NCBI GenBank assembly: GCA_030829545.1 | Contig: JAURAI010000002.1 | Coordinates: 1-64,000, forward strand | Direction: 5' to 3' | Length of the DNA: 64,000 bases | From: Candidatus Poseidonia sp. | GTDB lineage: Archaea; Thermoplasmatota; Poseidoniia; Poseidoniales; Poseidoniaceae | Part shown: piece after piece, positions 18,801 through 27,166 of the stretch | Numbering within the stretch: position 1 is the first letter of the stretch | Layout of the letters: each line of letters begins with the position of its first letter | Made by a program: the position numbers and the translations under genes | Notes under the pieces: model-generated | Seen by the model: the letters and a program-made list of their open reading frames with translations, nothing else | What the model was told of the DNA's origin: nothing | Database searches by the model: none

Positions 18801-19844
18801 GGAGCCAGATTCTCCACTTCGTCGGCCCCAGGTCATGAACAGGACCGTTTCAGAGCCCTCGGCTTCGATTTCGTTGCTGAGGGAAACGGAGGCATTTTTG
18901 CTCTCCTGCCAAAGAGAGTCGTTGGTGGGCAAGGAAGGTACCTGGCTTTGGTCTTGGAGGATGACAAAGTCCCACGCGTCGTTGCGTAAGGTAGTGTTCC
19001 ACTGGTTGCCAGAGGTGTTGAGGTTCTGCCAGTGGTCATCCAGCACCAAGCCGCCGCCGGTAAGCGACGAGACGGTTCCGTTGTAGCCACCTGCATCGAT
19101 CACGGATTCAACCAACGAGGCCAAATTATTGGCTGAAGTGTAGCTGTTGCCGTACATGAGCAGGCTCAAATTGGAGGCAGTTCCGTTGGATGAGGTATTG
19201 TCCCCTGTCCCGTTATCTGAGGAATTTCCACCAGAATTATTTCCAGTGGTACTGTTCGAGTGGTTCGCCCACCATGCTGCGAGGTCCGGTTGAACTTCGA
19301 CATCGAGCAGGAAGGTATCCGTAACGGTTCCGAGATTGGATGCATCAAAGGTGAGATTGGTGCTGCCCCCAGCGAGCATCTGTGTCAATCCGTTGCCCGT
19401 CGGATGAAGCGAGGGGTGGTATGCTGGAGCTACGGTGACATAGACGGTGAGAGAGGTGGAAACGTTGGCATCTGGTTCGGTTGCAGTGATGGTAAATTCA
19501 CCGCTATCGCTGACGGTAGCACCTTCGTTCAGTCGGACGATGATCGTTGTATTCTTGGACCATGTTGGAAAGACATTGCTGACTTCGGCGTCGGTGGCAA
19601 TAATCTCCCAGTACACGGACAGGCTGCTATCGTCAACAGTGATGTTGTATGATTCAATGCTCGAGGCATTGTTCTCAATGGAGAGCGTGATATTGGCAGA
19701 TTCACCAGGAGACATCACCACGTGATTGGTATCGACGCTCAACAGGATGGAGGAATGAGCAGAAGCCGTTGACAGGAGCGGTGAGGCACTCATCAAGAGC
19801 AGGAGGGCGAAACAGGTTATGGCCCGAACAGGTTGCCTCGTCAT
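15831..19844 (-). CDS. giant surface protein with SGNH hydrolase domain and zinc-ribbon tail
   Basis: A 1337-aa secreted protein. A signal peptide ends in STASAHS (about residue 30). An Ig-like domain and a low-complexity Asn/Ser/Thr linker (about 195-225, likely glycosylated) are followed by an SGNH/GDSL-like hydrolase domain (226-453): GNSYT with Ser234, FVILQDQSQVP, and SDGSHPS giving the Asp422-x2-His425 pair, so the catalytic set looks intact. About eight CARDB/NEW3-like beta repeats follow (about 530-1220), then one transmembrane helix (about 1245-1270). The cytoplasmic tail is acidic and ends in a zinc ribbon with CPTC and CPKC. Probable role: esterase or deacetylase on polysaccharide or glycoprotein outside the cell. 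The ATG at 19844 starts directly before the signal peptide; an upstream in-frame start at 19910 exists. Confidence 0.85.
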   Translation of the reverse strand: MTRQPVRAITCFALLLLMSASPLLSTASAHSSILLSVDTNHVVMSPGESANITLSIENNASSIESYNITVDDSSLSVYWEIIATDAEVSNVFPTWSKNTTIIVRLNEGATVSDSGEFTITATEPDANVSTSLTVYVTVAPAYHPSLHPTGNGLTQMLAGGSTNLTFDASNLGTVTDTFLLDVEVQPDLAAWWANHSNSTTGNNSGGNSSDNGTGDNTSSNGTASNLSLLMYGNSYTSANNLASLVESVIDAGGYNGTVSSLTGGGLVLDDHWQNLNTSGNQWNTTLRNDAWDFVILQDQSQVPSLPTNDSLWQESKNASVSLSNEIEAEGSETVLFMTWGRRSGESGSQWHQYNNINQNFTDMQERLAEGYTRYAENISTAGNTVWIAPVGLAFKTVHDNVVAAGNDPTASGNLFYDLYTSDGSHPSLAGSYLSACVMHSTTTGETCVGSNDTVALSANVKLALQEAADDTVFNQTAGMSYYPWEVSGTSAFGMGSSIPNGWYLQWGDDELSQMPAGSSEIATLSVTVPADADPDFYGYRLTMGSTNGNITTSTIIVIEVVAEPALSLAFLQQADAFLPGGSTVSAVQVTNTGNTNMDVSWDVTTSPSTGSMCTASLVTAETQGLSPGGVTNVSFMVDVHESADSSDQCSLTLTATVHDNGVSSVLEELNFIVEIDEAVNFSLAGPINTVDIVPSEGKNYEIRLSNHGSDQALFFLDVNESLGLDTVLVTASGVSIGPGDVGTWTVHTEGDVSLSGLLIQTFSVTYGGHTEVLDVKVNLLEVASFTVSGGSEDRLLIQPGQSETMEVNVTNTGTSNLSLSVSLLNLPADVSVMMSETTVSLGHGDSQVLNLTFTAQTGAVASTTEIELHVAQQGRSESLLLDLIVVDREDVLVTSLQSHLFAHPLTTETMSVEVINLGTATEVFVVDWSSVSSSSWFEFTRTYSSLTLAAGASQTVELSVIEASPGAPAEGVVYTFSVTSSTNPSNTDSLDVTVQPATAGANITALVENGEARPGQTVSGTVTLTNTGNVEDTLSISTVGADCGLDANITLGAGLSSSPLGWSCTLPSDAPAGQQAITFRAVSSMRSNVAEEYSVLYTVEADWPANTLVALSFDEATISLGVDSSTTTVLTVQNLGNTEVTGTLDAVGKDMGLVLLEWMRLSDQEATTDYTLTAGSSIDFKLTIISNTARTGSADLTVRATSSAAGVITSDESVPLQINIEGPALPPNGLALPLGVSVGQPVTLGVMGFGWLAALVLLQLRRRSSTKKDHVDLTEPSEEEGEDEEEEEELGYNECRLDGDNKVNCPTCEARLGVPRGSEPPFRFTCPKCSNKIRVVE

Positions 19845-20007
19845 GGATTGACCAACAGGACACCGTTCAAGAGATTTCGGGACAATTGGCCACAAGGGGG
19901 ATTCTTCCACAACCCTTCATTATCGTATGAACCAACTTGCAATTCAGAACCAATGAAGGAGCAGAAGGCAGCGAATCCTTCATGTTCTCCACCGTGGCCC
20001 CAAGGCT

Positions 20008-21414
20008 ATGACCACTTGGCATCCTACCGCCTACAGAACACATACCATGGGCGAAATTCAACGCTTGGGTGCCGATTTAATCGACCAAGAAGTCACCATC
20101 GCTGGCTTCATGGAAGCAAACCGTGGAAAAGGAGCCATCTGCTTTGTTGACCTGCGCGACGGAACGGGGACAACACAGGTCTTTCTCAAAGGCGGCAATG
20201 TTGGCGAGGAAGCACTTGACATGGTTCAGCGCATGACCCGTGAGTCAACCTTGCAGTTCACGGGTACCGTGTCACAAAAGCGACCCCCCAAGACCAAAGA
20301 GGGCGAGCCTACACCGCCTCCTGCTTACGAAGTCGTTGCCTCCTCCGTAACCGTCATCGCACGGGCAGAAGCACCGCTTCCTCTCGGAGTTACCGATACC
20401 GTCCATGTCGCACTTGACACCCGTTTAGACAACCGATTCCTTGACCTACGAAGAGGACAGGTGAACGCCATGTTCCGCCTGCGAGGCAAGGTGCTGCAAT
20501 ACGGAAGAGAAGCCTTGATTGCGGAAGGATTCTTTGAAACGCATACTCCAAAGATTGTGGCAACCGCCACCGAAGGAGGTACAGACCTCTTCCCAATGAT
20601 GTACTTTGAAACGCCCGCTTTCCTGAACCAATCTCCACAATTGTACAAGCAACTCTGCATGTCAGGTGGACTGGAACGCGTCTTCGAGGTTGGACCAGCG
20701 TTCAGAGCAGAAAAACACGACACGTACCGTCACCTCAACGAATTCATTTCCTTTGATATTGAATGCTCATGGGCCAACGATGATGACGTCATGGGAGTCC
20801 TTGAGCGAATGATTCACCACATCTGGAAGTCCGTTGCAGAAGACGATGCTTGCATGGCCCACATCGATACAATCAACGCCTACCGAGCCACGCAAGAAGA
20901 AGAACCCATTGAGGTCATTGTTCCGGAACTTCCCTTCCCAAGACTTTCGTATTGCGATGCGATTGCTACCATCAAAGCAAAAGGTGGAAGCATTGAATGG
21001 GGCGATGATATTGACGCAGAGAATTCAGACCTCCTTGCCGAAGACTTGCCGCAATTTTACTTCCTTCCACGCTGGCCAATGGACCTCAAACCCTTCTACA
21101 TCCATCAGGTTGAAGGCGAAATGGGTTCTACTGGAAAGCAACTCAGTCGCGGCTTTGATCTGAATTTTGGAAGGGATGAACTGACATCGGGTGGACAACG
21201 CGAGCATAGAATGGACGTCCTCATTGAAAACCTCAAAGACATGGATTTGGACCCAGAGGAGTTTGAATTCTATGTTGCTGGATTCCGTCACGGTGTCCCA
21301 CCACACGCTGGATGGGGGCTTGGCGTCGAACGCATCTTGATGAAACTCACTGGAGCAAAGAACGTTCGAGAAACGGTCCTCTTCCCTCGCGACCGTCGAC
21401 GCGTCAGTCCCTGA
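20008..21414 (+). CDS. aspS: aspartyl-tRNA synthetase, archaeal type
   Basis: Class II synthetase charging tRNA-Asp, possibly also tRNA-Asn. The 468-aa chain has an N-terminal OB-fold anticodon-binding domain (about 10-120) and the catalytic domain: DTRLDNRFLDLRR, ATATEGGTDLFPM, motif 2 FRAEKHDTYRHLNEF, and motif 3 GWGLGVERILMKL with the terminal FPRDRRR. It lacks the bacterial GAD insertion. At the position after AGF in the OB fold, where discriminating archaeal enzymes carry Trp26 and non-discriminating ones His, this protein appears to have Glu, so specificity cannot be read off. The ATG at 20008 was used; a second ATG at 20047 would remove the conserved start YRTH. Confidence 0.97.
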   Translation: MTTWHPTAYRTHTMGEIQRLGADLIDQEVTIAGFMEANRGKGAICFVDLRDGTGTTQVFLKGGNVGEEALDMVQRMTRESTLQFTGTVSQKRPPKTKEGEPTPPPAYEVVASSVTVIARAEAPLPLGVTDTVHVALDTRLDNRFLDLRRGQVNAMFRLRGKVLQYGREALIAEGFFETHTPKIVATATEGGTDLFPMMYFETPAFLNQSPQLYKQLCMSGGLERVFEVGPAFRAEKHDTYRHLNEFISFDIECSWANDDDVMGVLERMIHHIWKSVAEDDACMAHIDTINAYRATQEEEPIEVIVPELPFPRLSYCDAIATIKAKGGSIEWGDDIDAENSDLLAEDLPQFYFLPRWPMDLKPFYIHQVEGEMGSTGKQLSRGFDLNFGRDELTSGGQREHRMDVLIENLKDMDLDPEEFEFYVAGFRHGVPPHAGWGLGVERILMKLTGAKNVRETVLFPRDRRRVSP

Positions 21415-21444
21415 ACTGGTCAACACCGTGGGCACTTGGTTCAC

Positions 21445-22131
21445 TCAACCAAAGATGAGCACATAGCCCACACCGAAAACCACAACATCGCACATGGCGT
21501 GAGTGATGTATGGAATCCAAATGCTACGGTAGCGTACGTAGAGCCAACTGAAGGCTGCACCTCCTACGAAAAGCCCCAGGCATGCCAGCAGGATTGCAGA
21601 GAGCGAGAATCCCAAGAACCAAAGCGCGAAGAAGTGGTGCAGGACGAAGATAGCGGCGGAGAGTGAAATGGTGGCCCAACCGGGTCCGAAGAGAACTTCG
21701 CCTTTCTCGACTAAGAACCAACGAAATACATATTCTTCAAGCACAGAATTTCCAACCGTCCAAAAGATGGCTGCTGCGATGTAGGTGCTTGCAACGGTCA
21801 GCCCAAAGGGCTCAAGTGTGGAGCGAAATGCTGCTTGGTCAACTCGAGATTGACCAAAGAGAAACCATGCGAGGATCATGATGACAGCAAAGAGGATGCC
21901 AATGCCAAATGCCATTCGATACCCCCCTTGAGTTGGTTTTGACCACGACCATGGTTGCTTATCGATGGACAAATGCCAAAGCATTGGCAGCCCCAACATC
22001 CAGACTTTTGACCCGAACCAAGCGAGTTGGCCAAGGAACCCATCTCCTGAGCCAAACGAGGACAAAATTGACGCAGTAGGGGCGAGACCAACCAAGACCA
22101 ACGCGATGATAGCGAGTCTTTTCTCAGACAT
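21445..22131 (-). CDS. CPBP family intramembrane metalloprotease
   Basis: A 228-aa polytopic membrane protein of the CAAX-prenyl protease 2 / bacteriocin-processing (Abi/Rce1) family. The conserved motifs are EEYVFRW with Glu132, Glu133 and Arg137, FVLHHF with His165/His166, and HAMCDVVVF with His211 and Asp215, matching the EExxxR, FxxxH and HxxxN/D signature. About seven hydrophobic helices are predicted. Substrates in archaea are largely unknown. The ATG at 22131 is preceded by GAGGT at about 9 nt; upstream GTG 22170 and ATG 22149 are in frame. It is convergent with aspS. Confidence 0.88.
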   Translation of the reverse strand: MSEKRLAIIALVLVGLAPTASILSSFGSGDGFLGQLAWFGSKVWMLGLPMLWHLSIDKQPWSWSKPTQGGYRMAFGIGILFAVIMILAWFLFGQSRVDQAAFRSTLEPFGLTVASTYIAAAIFWTVGNSVLEEYVFRWFLVEKGEVLFGPGWATISLSAAIFVLHHFFALWFLGFSLSAILLACLGLFVGGAAFSWLYVRYRSIWIPYITHAMCDVVVFGVGYVLIFG

Positions 22132-22281
22132 CAAATCAAACCTCAGCATCTCCAATATTCGTCCAATCACCCTCGGCAGCAGGAGGGGGTGGTCAAAGGA
22201 ATCCTCGACCTTGGTCTATGAAAGTCCTTTGGCTGCAGTTGACATCACAATCGTGATAGAGCCCACCCTTGTGTTCACATC

Positions 22282-23028
22282 ATGGCCGTTGATCGGATGC
22301 AATGGGGTGCAGAGCCATGGCAATTTGCTGACCTCTACATGCCCGACGATTCTTCTGCCTTCCAAAAAGACGAGGGCATACCTTGCGTCATGCTCATTCA
22401 CGGTGGCTTTTGGAAAAAGGAGTACGGTCTTGAATTGATGCAGCCCATCGCTCAAGACCTTGCCGAGGCAGGCATCGCTGCTTGGAATATCGAATTCAAG
22501 CGTTGGTCGAAAGGTGACGAAGGAGTTTGGATGGACACACTCTCAGACGTGATGAGAGCTTGGGGTCAACTCGCCCTTCTGCCAGGCATTGACATCATTC
22601 GTTCCATGGTCATGGGGCATTCCGCTGGAGGGCAGTTGGCTTTGCTGATGAGCGCAAAGGCAGAACGAAAACCATGGCTCTCGATTGCCCAAGCCCCCCT
22701 CACGGACCTCATCGGAGCCGACCACGCACGGCTGTCTGATGACGGAGACGCTGTCCGATGTTGGATTGGGGCTGCACCCGAGGAAGCATCGGCAATTTGG
22801 GATCAACTGAATCCTGTCAATCACCCCCCCGCCACCTCGGTGTTGTTATTTCATGGTGAAGCCGACAAGGACGTTCCCCTTGAACAATCCGAAACTTACG
22901 CACGTGTCATGAAAGCAAAAGGCTGCGATGTGCAGAAAGTTTGGCTTCCCGGCAATCATTACGACATCATCGATGTTGCCAGTGATGACTGGTTGGTTCA
23001 ACTCAACGCCATTCTTGACTGGTTGTAG
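22282..23028 (+). CDS. alpha/beta hydrolase, kynurenine-formamidase/BD-FAE-like
   Basis: A 248-aa cytosolic hydrolase. The HGGFW oxyanion-hole motif (residues 40-44), the nucleophile elbow GHSAGG with Ser114, the acid in HGEADKDVP (Asp195) and the catalytic His226 in GNHYD are all present. HGGxW with GHSAGG and a short cap is the pattern of arylformamidases and feruloyl-esterase-like (BD-FAE) proteins. Kynurenine formamidase activity would fit the aromatic-amine genes 7-10 kb downstream, but the family is broad and other esters or amides are possible. It is the first gene of the plus-strand metabolic region and ends 9 bp before the SDR gene. Confidence 0.82.
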   Translation: MAVDRMQWGAEPWQFADLYMPDDSSAFQKDEGIPCVMLIHGGFWKKEYGLELMQPIAQDLAEAGIAAWNIEFKRWSKGDEGVWMDTLSDVMRAWGQLALLPGIDIIRSMVMGHSAGGQLALLMSAKAERKPWLSIAQAPLTDLIGADHARLSDDGDAVRCWIGAAPEEASAIWDQLNPVNHPPATSVLLFHGEADKDVPLEQSETYARVMKAKGCDVQKVWLPGNHYDIIDVASDDWLVQLNAILDWL

Positions 23029-23037
23029 CGAAGGGCT

Positions 23038-23880
23038 ATGATGGAGAGCCGCGTGGCGGTCTACATGGACCTCTTGGGCAATGACTTCCCCTATGCAACA
23101 ACAGCGCTTTCGGGAAAGCATGCATTGGTCTGCGGCGCAAGCAAAGGCATCGGTGCTGCTACCGCAAAAATGATGGCAAAGGCAGGCGCTAACGTCACGC
23201 TTTGCGCTCGTAATGAAACCAGCCTCGGCGAGGTCCTTGCTGAACTCAAAACCCTCGGAACAGGCGACCACTCAATTCTCGTTTTGGACCTTGAAAAGAC
23301 TGAGAATATTATCAAGGCTGCACAGACATTGCTCGATGAGCGTGGCCCTGTTCACATCCTCATCAACAATGCTGGTGGCCCTCCTGGTGGGCCGCTCATG
23401 AACAATGAAGTGGCAGATTTTGAGGCTCCATTCAAGCGCCATCTCCATGCGGCCCATACGCTTGTCCAAGCACTTGCTCCTTCGATGGAGACGGAAGGAT
23501 ATGGACGAATTATTCAGATCATCTCAACCTCTGTCAAAGAGCCCATCCCCAACATCGGTTTGTCCAATACACTGCGAGGAGCCATGGCTTCATGGGCCAA
23601 ATCACTGTCCAACGAATTAGCGCCGTGCATTACCATCAACAATGTCTTACCTGGTTTCACAGAAACCTCTCGCCTCGCATCTCTGGCCAACTCCATCCAG
23701 CAACGTACCGGTCAGTCCGCAGATGAAGTTCAACAAAACTGGCTCAACCAAGTCCCCATTCGTCGACTGATTGACCCATTGGAAACAGCCAGCGCCATCA
23801 CCTTCCTTGCACTTCCAGCATCCGGTGGAATTCGTGGCGTCAGCCTTGCCGTAGACGGCGGACGATTACGCTCAATTTGA
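23038..23880 (+). CDS. atypical short-chain dehydrogenase/reductase (BKR-like)
   Basis: A 280-aa Rossmann protein with the nucleotide-binding motif GASKGIG (33-39), NNAGG near 110-114, and a C-terminal GVSLAVDGG. The active-site segment departs from the family: where classical SDRs have Y-x3-K, residues 176-180 read SNTLR, so Tyr is Ser and Lys is Arg. The upstream Ser pair (163/165) and VKEPIPNI match a known atypical subgroup resembling 3-oxoacyl-ACP reductase that lacks a full catalytic tetrad. Cofactor binding is likely; oxidoreductase activity is uncertain. It follows the hydrolase by 9 bp and precedes the TPR gene by 9 bp, so an operon is likely. Several ATGs (23038, 23041, 23065) are possible starts. 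Confidence 0.85.
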   Translation: MMESRVAVYMDLLGNDFPYATTALSGKHALVCGASKGIGAATAKMMAKAGANVTLCARNETSLGEVLAELKTLGTGDHSILVLDLEKTENIIKAAQTLLDERGPVHILINNAGGPPGGPLMNNEVADFEAPFKRHLHAAHTLVQALAPSMETEGYGRIIQIISTSVKEPIPNIGLSNTLRGAMASWAKSLSNELAPCITINNVLPGFTETSRLASLANSIQQRTGQSADEVQQNWLNQVPIRRLIDPLETASAITFLALPASGGIRGVSLAVDGGRLRSI

Positions 23881-23889
23881 GGTGATGAT

Positions 23890-24738
23890 ATGCAGAGCGA
23901 TGTAACTCCTGAACGCGCACGCCAAATACTGGCCATGCTGACCGATGGAAGCTCGATGGACCACATCAATACATCACTCGCTCTCCGTCTGATTCCAATG
24001 GCCAGTGAATTGGAAGATGAAGCTCTGGTTGAACGACTTTTGAATCACGCCATGACCGTTGCCCAAAACGACAGCGAACGTGGATGGGCTCGTTTTGAAA
24101 GCCTGAAATTAATCACTGCCTCTGTCAAGAGTTTCCTCCATCTCGCGGAGGAGGCCGAGAACATGGAAGACGGTTCTGCATTGGCTGCTGCCGTCCATCA
24201 TTACATCGCTTTGGTCCAACTTGCAGAGGATAATTTGGACGAGGCGAGAACATCTGCTCAACGCGCCCTACGCCTGCGGGAATCACGAAAAGACATGGAA
24301 GGGACAACCTATGGATTGGCCCTGTTGATGACCGTGACCAAGCGCCAGCATGATTACGATACTGCGATTGCCATTGGAACCGAACGGCTTGAACTTCTTA
24401 CTCGGCTTCGTGACGAAGTGGGGCAAATGGAAGCGGTTGCTGAACTCGCTCACTGTCAAGCCACCATTGGAGAATTCAATACGGCCCGAGACTTGTACAA
24501 CGATTCGCTGGAACGAGCAAACGACCTCGAAAGCATCACTGGCCAACTCGTGGCCCGGTGGGGACTGGCAGACATTGCTGAGATTCAGGAAGATTATGAG
24601 TCGGCTATGTTGGTTCTCTCCGACAGTTTGCATGCCTTCATCGCAGCAAATGTCCCAGCCCCTGCCCAAGTCCGTCAGCGAATTCACGACTTAACGGTCC
24701 TCAACAACGCCCCTAAGGGCTCAAAGGAGTCGAACTGA
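23890..24738 (+). CDS. TPR-repeat protein
   Basis: A 282-aa all-helical cytosolic protein. Helical pairs with the TPR spacing of small and aromatic residues are seen from about residue 75 to 265, for example ALAAAVHHYIALVQLAEDNL, ARTSAQRALRLRE, YDTAIAIGTERLELL and FNTARDLYNDSLERA, giving about five repeats. Such proteins act as scaffolds; the partner is not identifiable. GGTGATG directly upstream serves as ribosome-binding site for the ATG at 23890. It lies between the SDR and the luciferase-like monooxygenase in the same orientation. Confidence 0.8.
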   Translation: MQSDVTPERARQILAMLTDGSSMDHINTSLALRLIPMASELEDEALVERLLNHAMTVAQNDSERGWARFESLKLITASVKSFLHLAEEAENMEDGSALAAAVHHYIALVQLAEDNLDEARTSAQRALRLRESRKDMEGTTYGLALLMTVTKRQHDYDTAIAIGTERLELLTRLRDEVGQMEAVAELAHCQATIGEFNTARDLYNDSLERANDLESITGQLVARWGLADIAEIQEDYESAMLVLSDSLHAFIAANVPAPAQVRQRIHDLTVLNNAPKGSKESN

Positions 24739-24791
24739 CACGCCATACGGATTATGTGCCAAGGCGTCATGGAGAGGAACGGTGCGTGAAA

Positions 24792-26042
24792 ATGGAGCAT
24801 GACATTTTCTTTTCTATTTCCCAAACCCCTGACGGTCATGGCCATATCCCAAGTGAGTCGGTCATGCTCAACAATTATTTCGAACAATTGGCCTGTGCAG
24901 ATCAACTCGGTTTTGGCGTGGGATGGATTGCTCAAGCCCACCTCTCGACGGAAACTCAAAAATCGAATTCAAAACCAGTGGTGCCTCATTGGCAGGGTGA
25001 AGTCGGCTTGTGTACAGACTTCCCTCAGTTGGCCCTTGAGTCCTTTCGACGCACGAATTCCATTGAGATAGGGAGTGCCGTCGTCTCCATCCTCGCCTCA
25101 GGAGGACCCATTGCTCAAGCCGAGCGAATGGCCAACCTCTTGATCCTTCATGGCCTTGATCCATCTGAAATGCGACGTCTCCACGTTGGCTTTTCCGCAG
25201 GCCGTTTTGAATTCATGGCGCGCCCCTATGGGATTGTTCCACGCAATGCTATCGAAGAAGCAGCATGGCCTGCCCTCCGTGGTCAAATTTTCATGGAAGC
25301 CGCTGAAATTTTCCTCCGATTATTGCGAGGAGATACCATCAATTCGACACTCATCAGAGATACTGTCCTCACCCGTGCAAATTTCCGGAGTGATGAAGAT
25401 TGGTCTGCTGTTCAAGAGGCTGCAATCGAATTTGAGGCACTCAGTGAACGACCTGATTCGATAACCATACCACATCGCTATGTCTTTGAAGATTTGAAAA
25501 TCATTCCCACTGAATTCCGAAAGGAATTGCTACAACTTGTTGCGGGCACCCATGACCCGAGGGCTCAAACCTTCGTCAATTCCATCTTACCCGTAAAGGT
25601 GTTCAATCTCTCCATTACATCACCTGAAGTGATTGATGCCACCCACGAACGAATGGCAGAAGTCTTTCATCCAAGCGGCGGTACTTGGGTCAGAGGTGAC
25701 ATGCCCAGGACGAGTTTTGTCTTCATCAATGCAGAAGACGGATTGAGTGCTGAAGAACAGTCAGCGGCGGCCCACCGAGAAGCAGACATCGCCCTGGGAG
25801 CATATTGGAACGCGCTGGAAGGAACCATCGATCCGGACAAAGTCACCAAGGCTGCCAACAATGCATTGATTGGAAATGTCGAAGAAGTAGCCAACCAAAT
25901 GATTGAACGATTCCACCCCGACGACCGTATCATGGCTTGGTTTGATTTCTTCAATCACGACTCTGCGAGGGTCTGCCGCAACATGACCGCTTACATGCAG
26001 CAGGTCGTCCCGCGAGTTGAAGCGCTCCTTCGAGAGGTGTGA
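24792..26042 (+). CDS. luciferase-like flavin-dependent monooxygenase
   Basis: A 416-aa protein of the bacterial-luciferase-like (LLM) TIM-barrel family, which uses FMNH2 or F420. Recognisable elements are the N-terminal strand DIFFSISQTPDGHG, EQLACADQLGFGVGWIAQAHL (the ADxLGFxxxWxxEHH-type signature with His), IEIGSAVVSILASGGPIAQAERMA and LHVGFSAGRFEFMARPYG. The C-terminal part (about 230-416) diverges from the luciferases I know. Members hydroxylate or oxidise aromatics, alkanes and amines with a separate reductase, which is absent here. ATG 24792 was chosen at the conserved N-terminus; the preceding GTG at 24786 is also possible. Its stop overlaps the next start by four bases (GTGA). Confidence 0.83.
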   Translation: MEHDIFFSISQTPDGHGHIPSESVMLNNYFEQLACADQLGFGVGWIAQAHLSTETQKSNSKPVVPHWQGEVGLCTDFPQLALESFRRTNSIEIGSAVVSILASGGPIAQAERMANLLILHGLDPSEMRRLHVGFSAGRFEFMARPYGIVPRNAIEEAAWPALRGQIFMEAAEIFLRLLRGDTINSTLIRDTVLTRANFRSDEDWSAVQEAAIEFEALSERPDSITIPHRYVFEDLKIIPTEFRKELLQLVAGTHDPRAQTFVNSILPVKVFNLSITSPEVIDATHERMAEVFHPSGGTWVRGDMPRTSFVFINAEDGLSAEEQSAAAHREADIALGAYWNALEGTIDPDKVTKAANNALIGNVEEVANQMIERFHPDDRIMAWFDFFNHDSARVCRNMTAYMQQVVPRVEALLREV

Positions 26043-27166
26043 AGATGGGCGTCAACCACGATACCTTCTCCGCAGTTGAACCGGGAAAGCCCGGGTCTGC
26101 GATGTACCCCACGTCCCCTCTTGGCGAGCAGGTAGAGGGAATTCCAACCGGCCGTGAAGTCGATTGGGAACCCCTGGTTGATTACCGACGAAACGGTGTG
26201 TCTGAGACGACCATTCACGGCGCTGTTGCATGGGCACACGGAGATGAAGTCATCCATTCATTTGGAGGCAATGTGCTGTGCTATGGCCGTTCGATGATGA
26301 AGCCCTTCATGCTCAAGGCATTCACCGAAGAGTTGGAAGATTGTTCTTGGGAACAAAAGTCCATTGCCGTCGCCTCCCACAACGGTGATACCGAACACGT
26401 GGCTGCTGCCCAATCCTTGCTTGCAGAAGCAGAATGGCCATTGATGCTCACGCCCCTTGATGTCCCTTTGATTCAATTTGGCCGACAAGTCCGACGCCCT
26501 CGTCGTTGGTACCACACCTGCTCGGGAGAACACGCCGCCATCTTGAGAGGGTGTCGAAAGAAAGGCTGGAACCGAGCGGGCTACACCCTTCCAAGCCACG
26601 AGGTCTTTCACGCGTACATGGAACAGTTGAGAACATACTTGGGCAAGGATTGGACACCGCTTCGTGTGGCCAAGGACGGATGTGGTCTGCCAACAGTGTC
26701 CAATACCGTCTCAGAACTCGCTCAGATATACGCAGGGTTGGTTCGTGACAAAGACGATGATTGGATTTGGGAAGCGATGGTTCGCCATCCTGATCTTGTC
26801 GGTGGATTCAATCGACTTGATTCAACAATTCTCAAAGCAGGTGCGGGTAGAGTCATCGCCAAGGAAGGGGCTGATGGCCTGTTGGGAATGGCAATTGAGC
26901 ATCCAGACTACCCCAAGGGTTTGGGTATCGTCGTCAAAATCGCTCACGGATGGAATTCACAAGCCACGTGGTATGTGGCACGCGCCCTCTTGGGTGTGTT
27001 GGGAATCAAGTTGAGAAATCCATATCCACTTCACCGTCAAAAAGCATTCATTGTTCCGGGCATCGTCCCTGAACGCTACATCGAAATTTTGGAAACCGTT
27101 CCCACGTGGGATGAATGGGACCCTGACCAAGACCGGTGGCACTTCGAAGTGGAGGTGCAGGATTGA
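26039..27166 (+). CDS. asparaginase II family amidohydrolase
   Basis: A 375-aa protein of the Rhizobium-etli-type asparaginase II family, unrelated to E. coli AnsB. Family landmarks visible are VDYRRNGVSETTIHGAVAW, the YGRSMMKPF segment (usually PRSxxKPxQ), VASHNGDTEHV, CSGEHAAILRGC (usually CSGKHxGML) and KDGCGLPTVS. It lacks a signal peptide and is cytosolic. It would hydrolyse asparagine or another small amide, releasing ammonia. The start is the GTG at 26039 inside the GTGA overlap with the monooxygenase stop, or the ATG at 26045, indicating translational coupling. The Lys-to-Glu change in the CSGKH motif makes the substrate uncertain. Confidence 0.85.
   Translation: MKMGVNHDTFSAVEPGKPGSAMYPTSPLGEQVEGIPTGREVDWEPLVDYRRNGVSETTIHGAVAWAHGDEVIHSFGGNVLCYGRSMMKPFMLKAFTEELEDCSWEQKSIAVASHNGDTEHVAAAQSLLAEAEWPLMLTPLDVPLIQFGRQVRRPRRWYHTCSGEHAAILRGCRKKGWNRAGYTLPSHEVFHAYMEQLRTYLGKDWTPLRVAKDGCGLPTVSNTVSELAQIYAGLVRDKDDDWIWEAMVRHPDLVGGFNRLDSTILKAGAGRVIAKEGADGLLGMAIEHPDYPKGLGIVVKIAHGWNSQATWYVARALLGVLGIKLRNPYPLHRQKAFIVPGIVPERYIEILETVPTWDEWDPDQDRWHFEVEVQD
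27151..27157 (+). promoter_or_regulatory. ribosome-binding site for the TTG-initiated ALDH gene
   Basis: GGAGGTG ends 5 bases before the TTG at 27163, within the end of the asparaginase-like gene. It decides the start of the aldehyde dehydrogenase, because the TTG overlaps the upstream TGA stop (TTGA) and yields the standard ALDH N-terminus, whereas the first in-frame ATG lies much further downstream. Confidence 0.75.
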
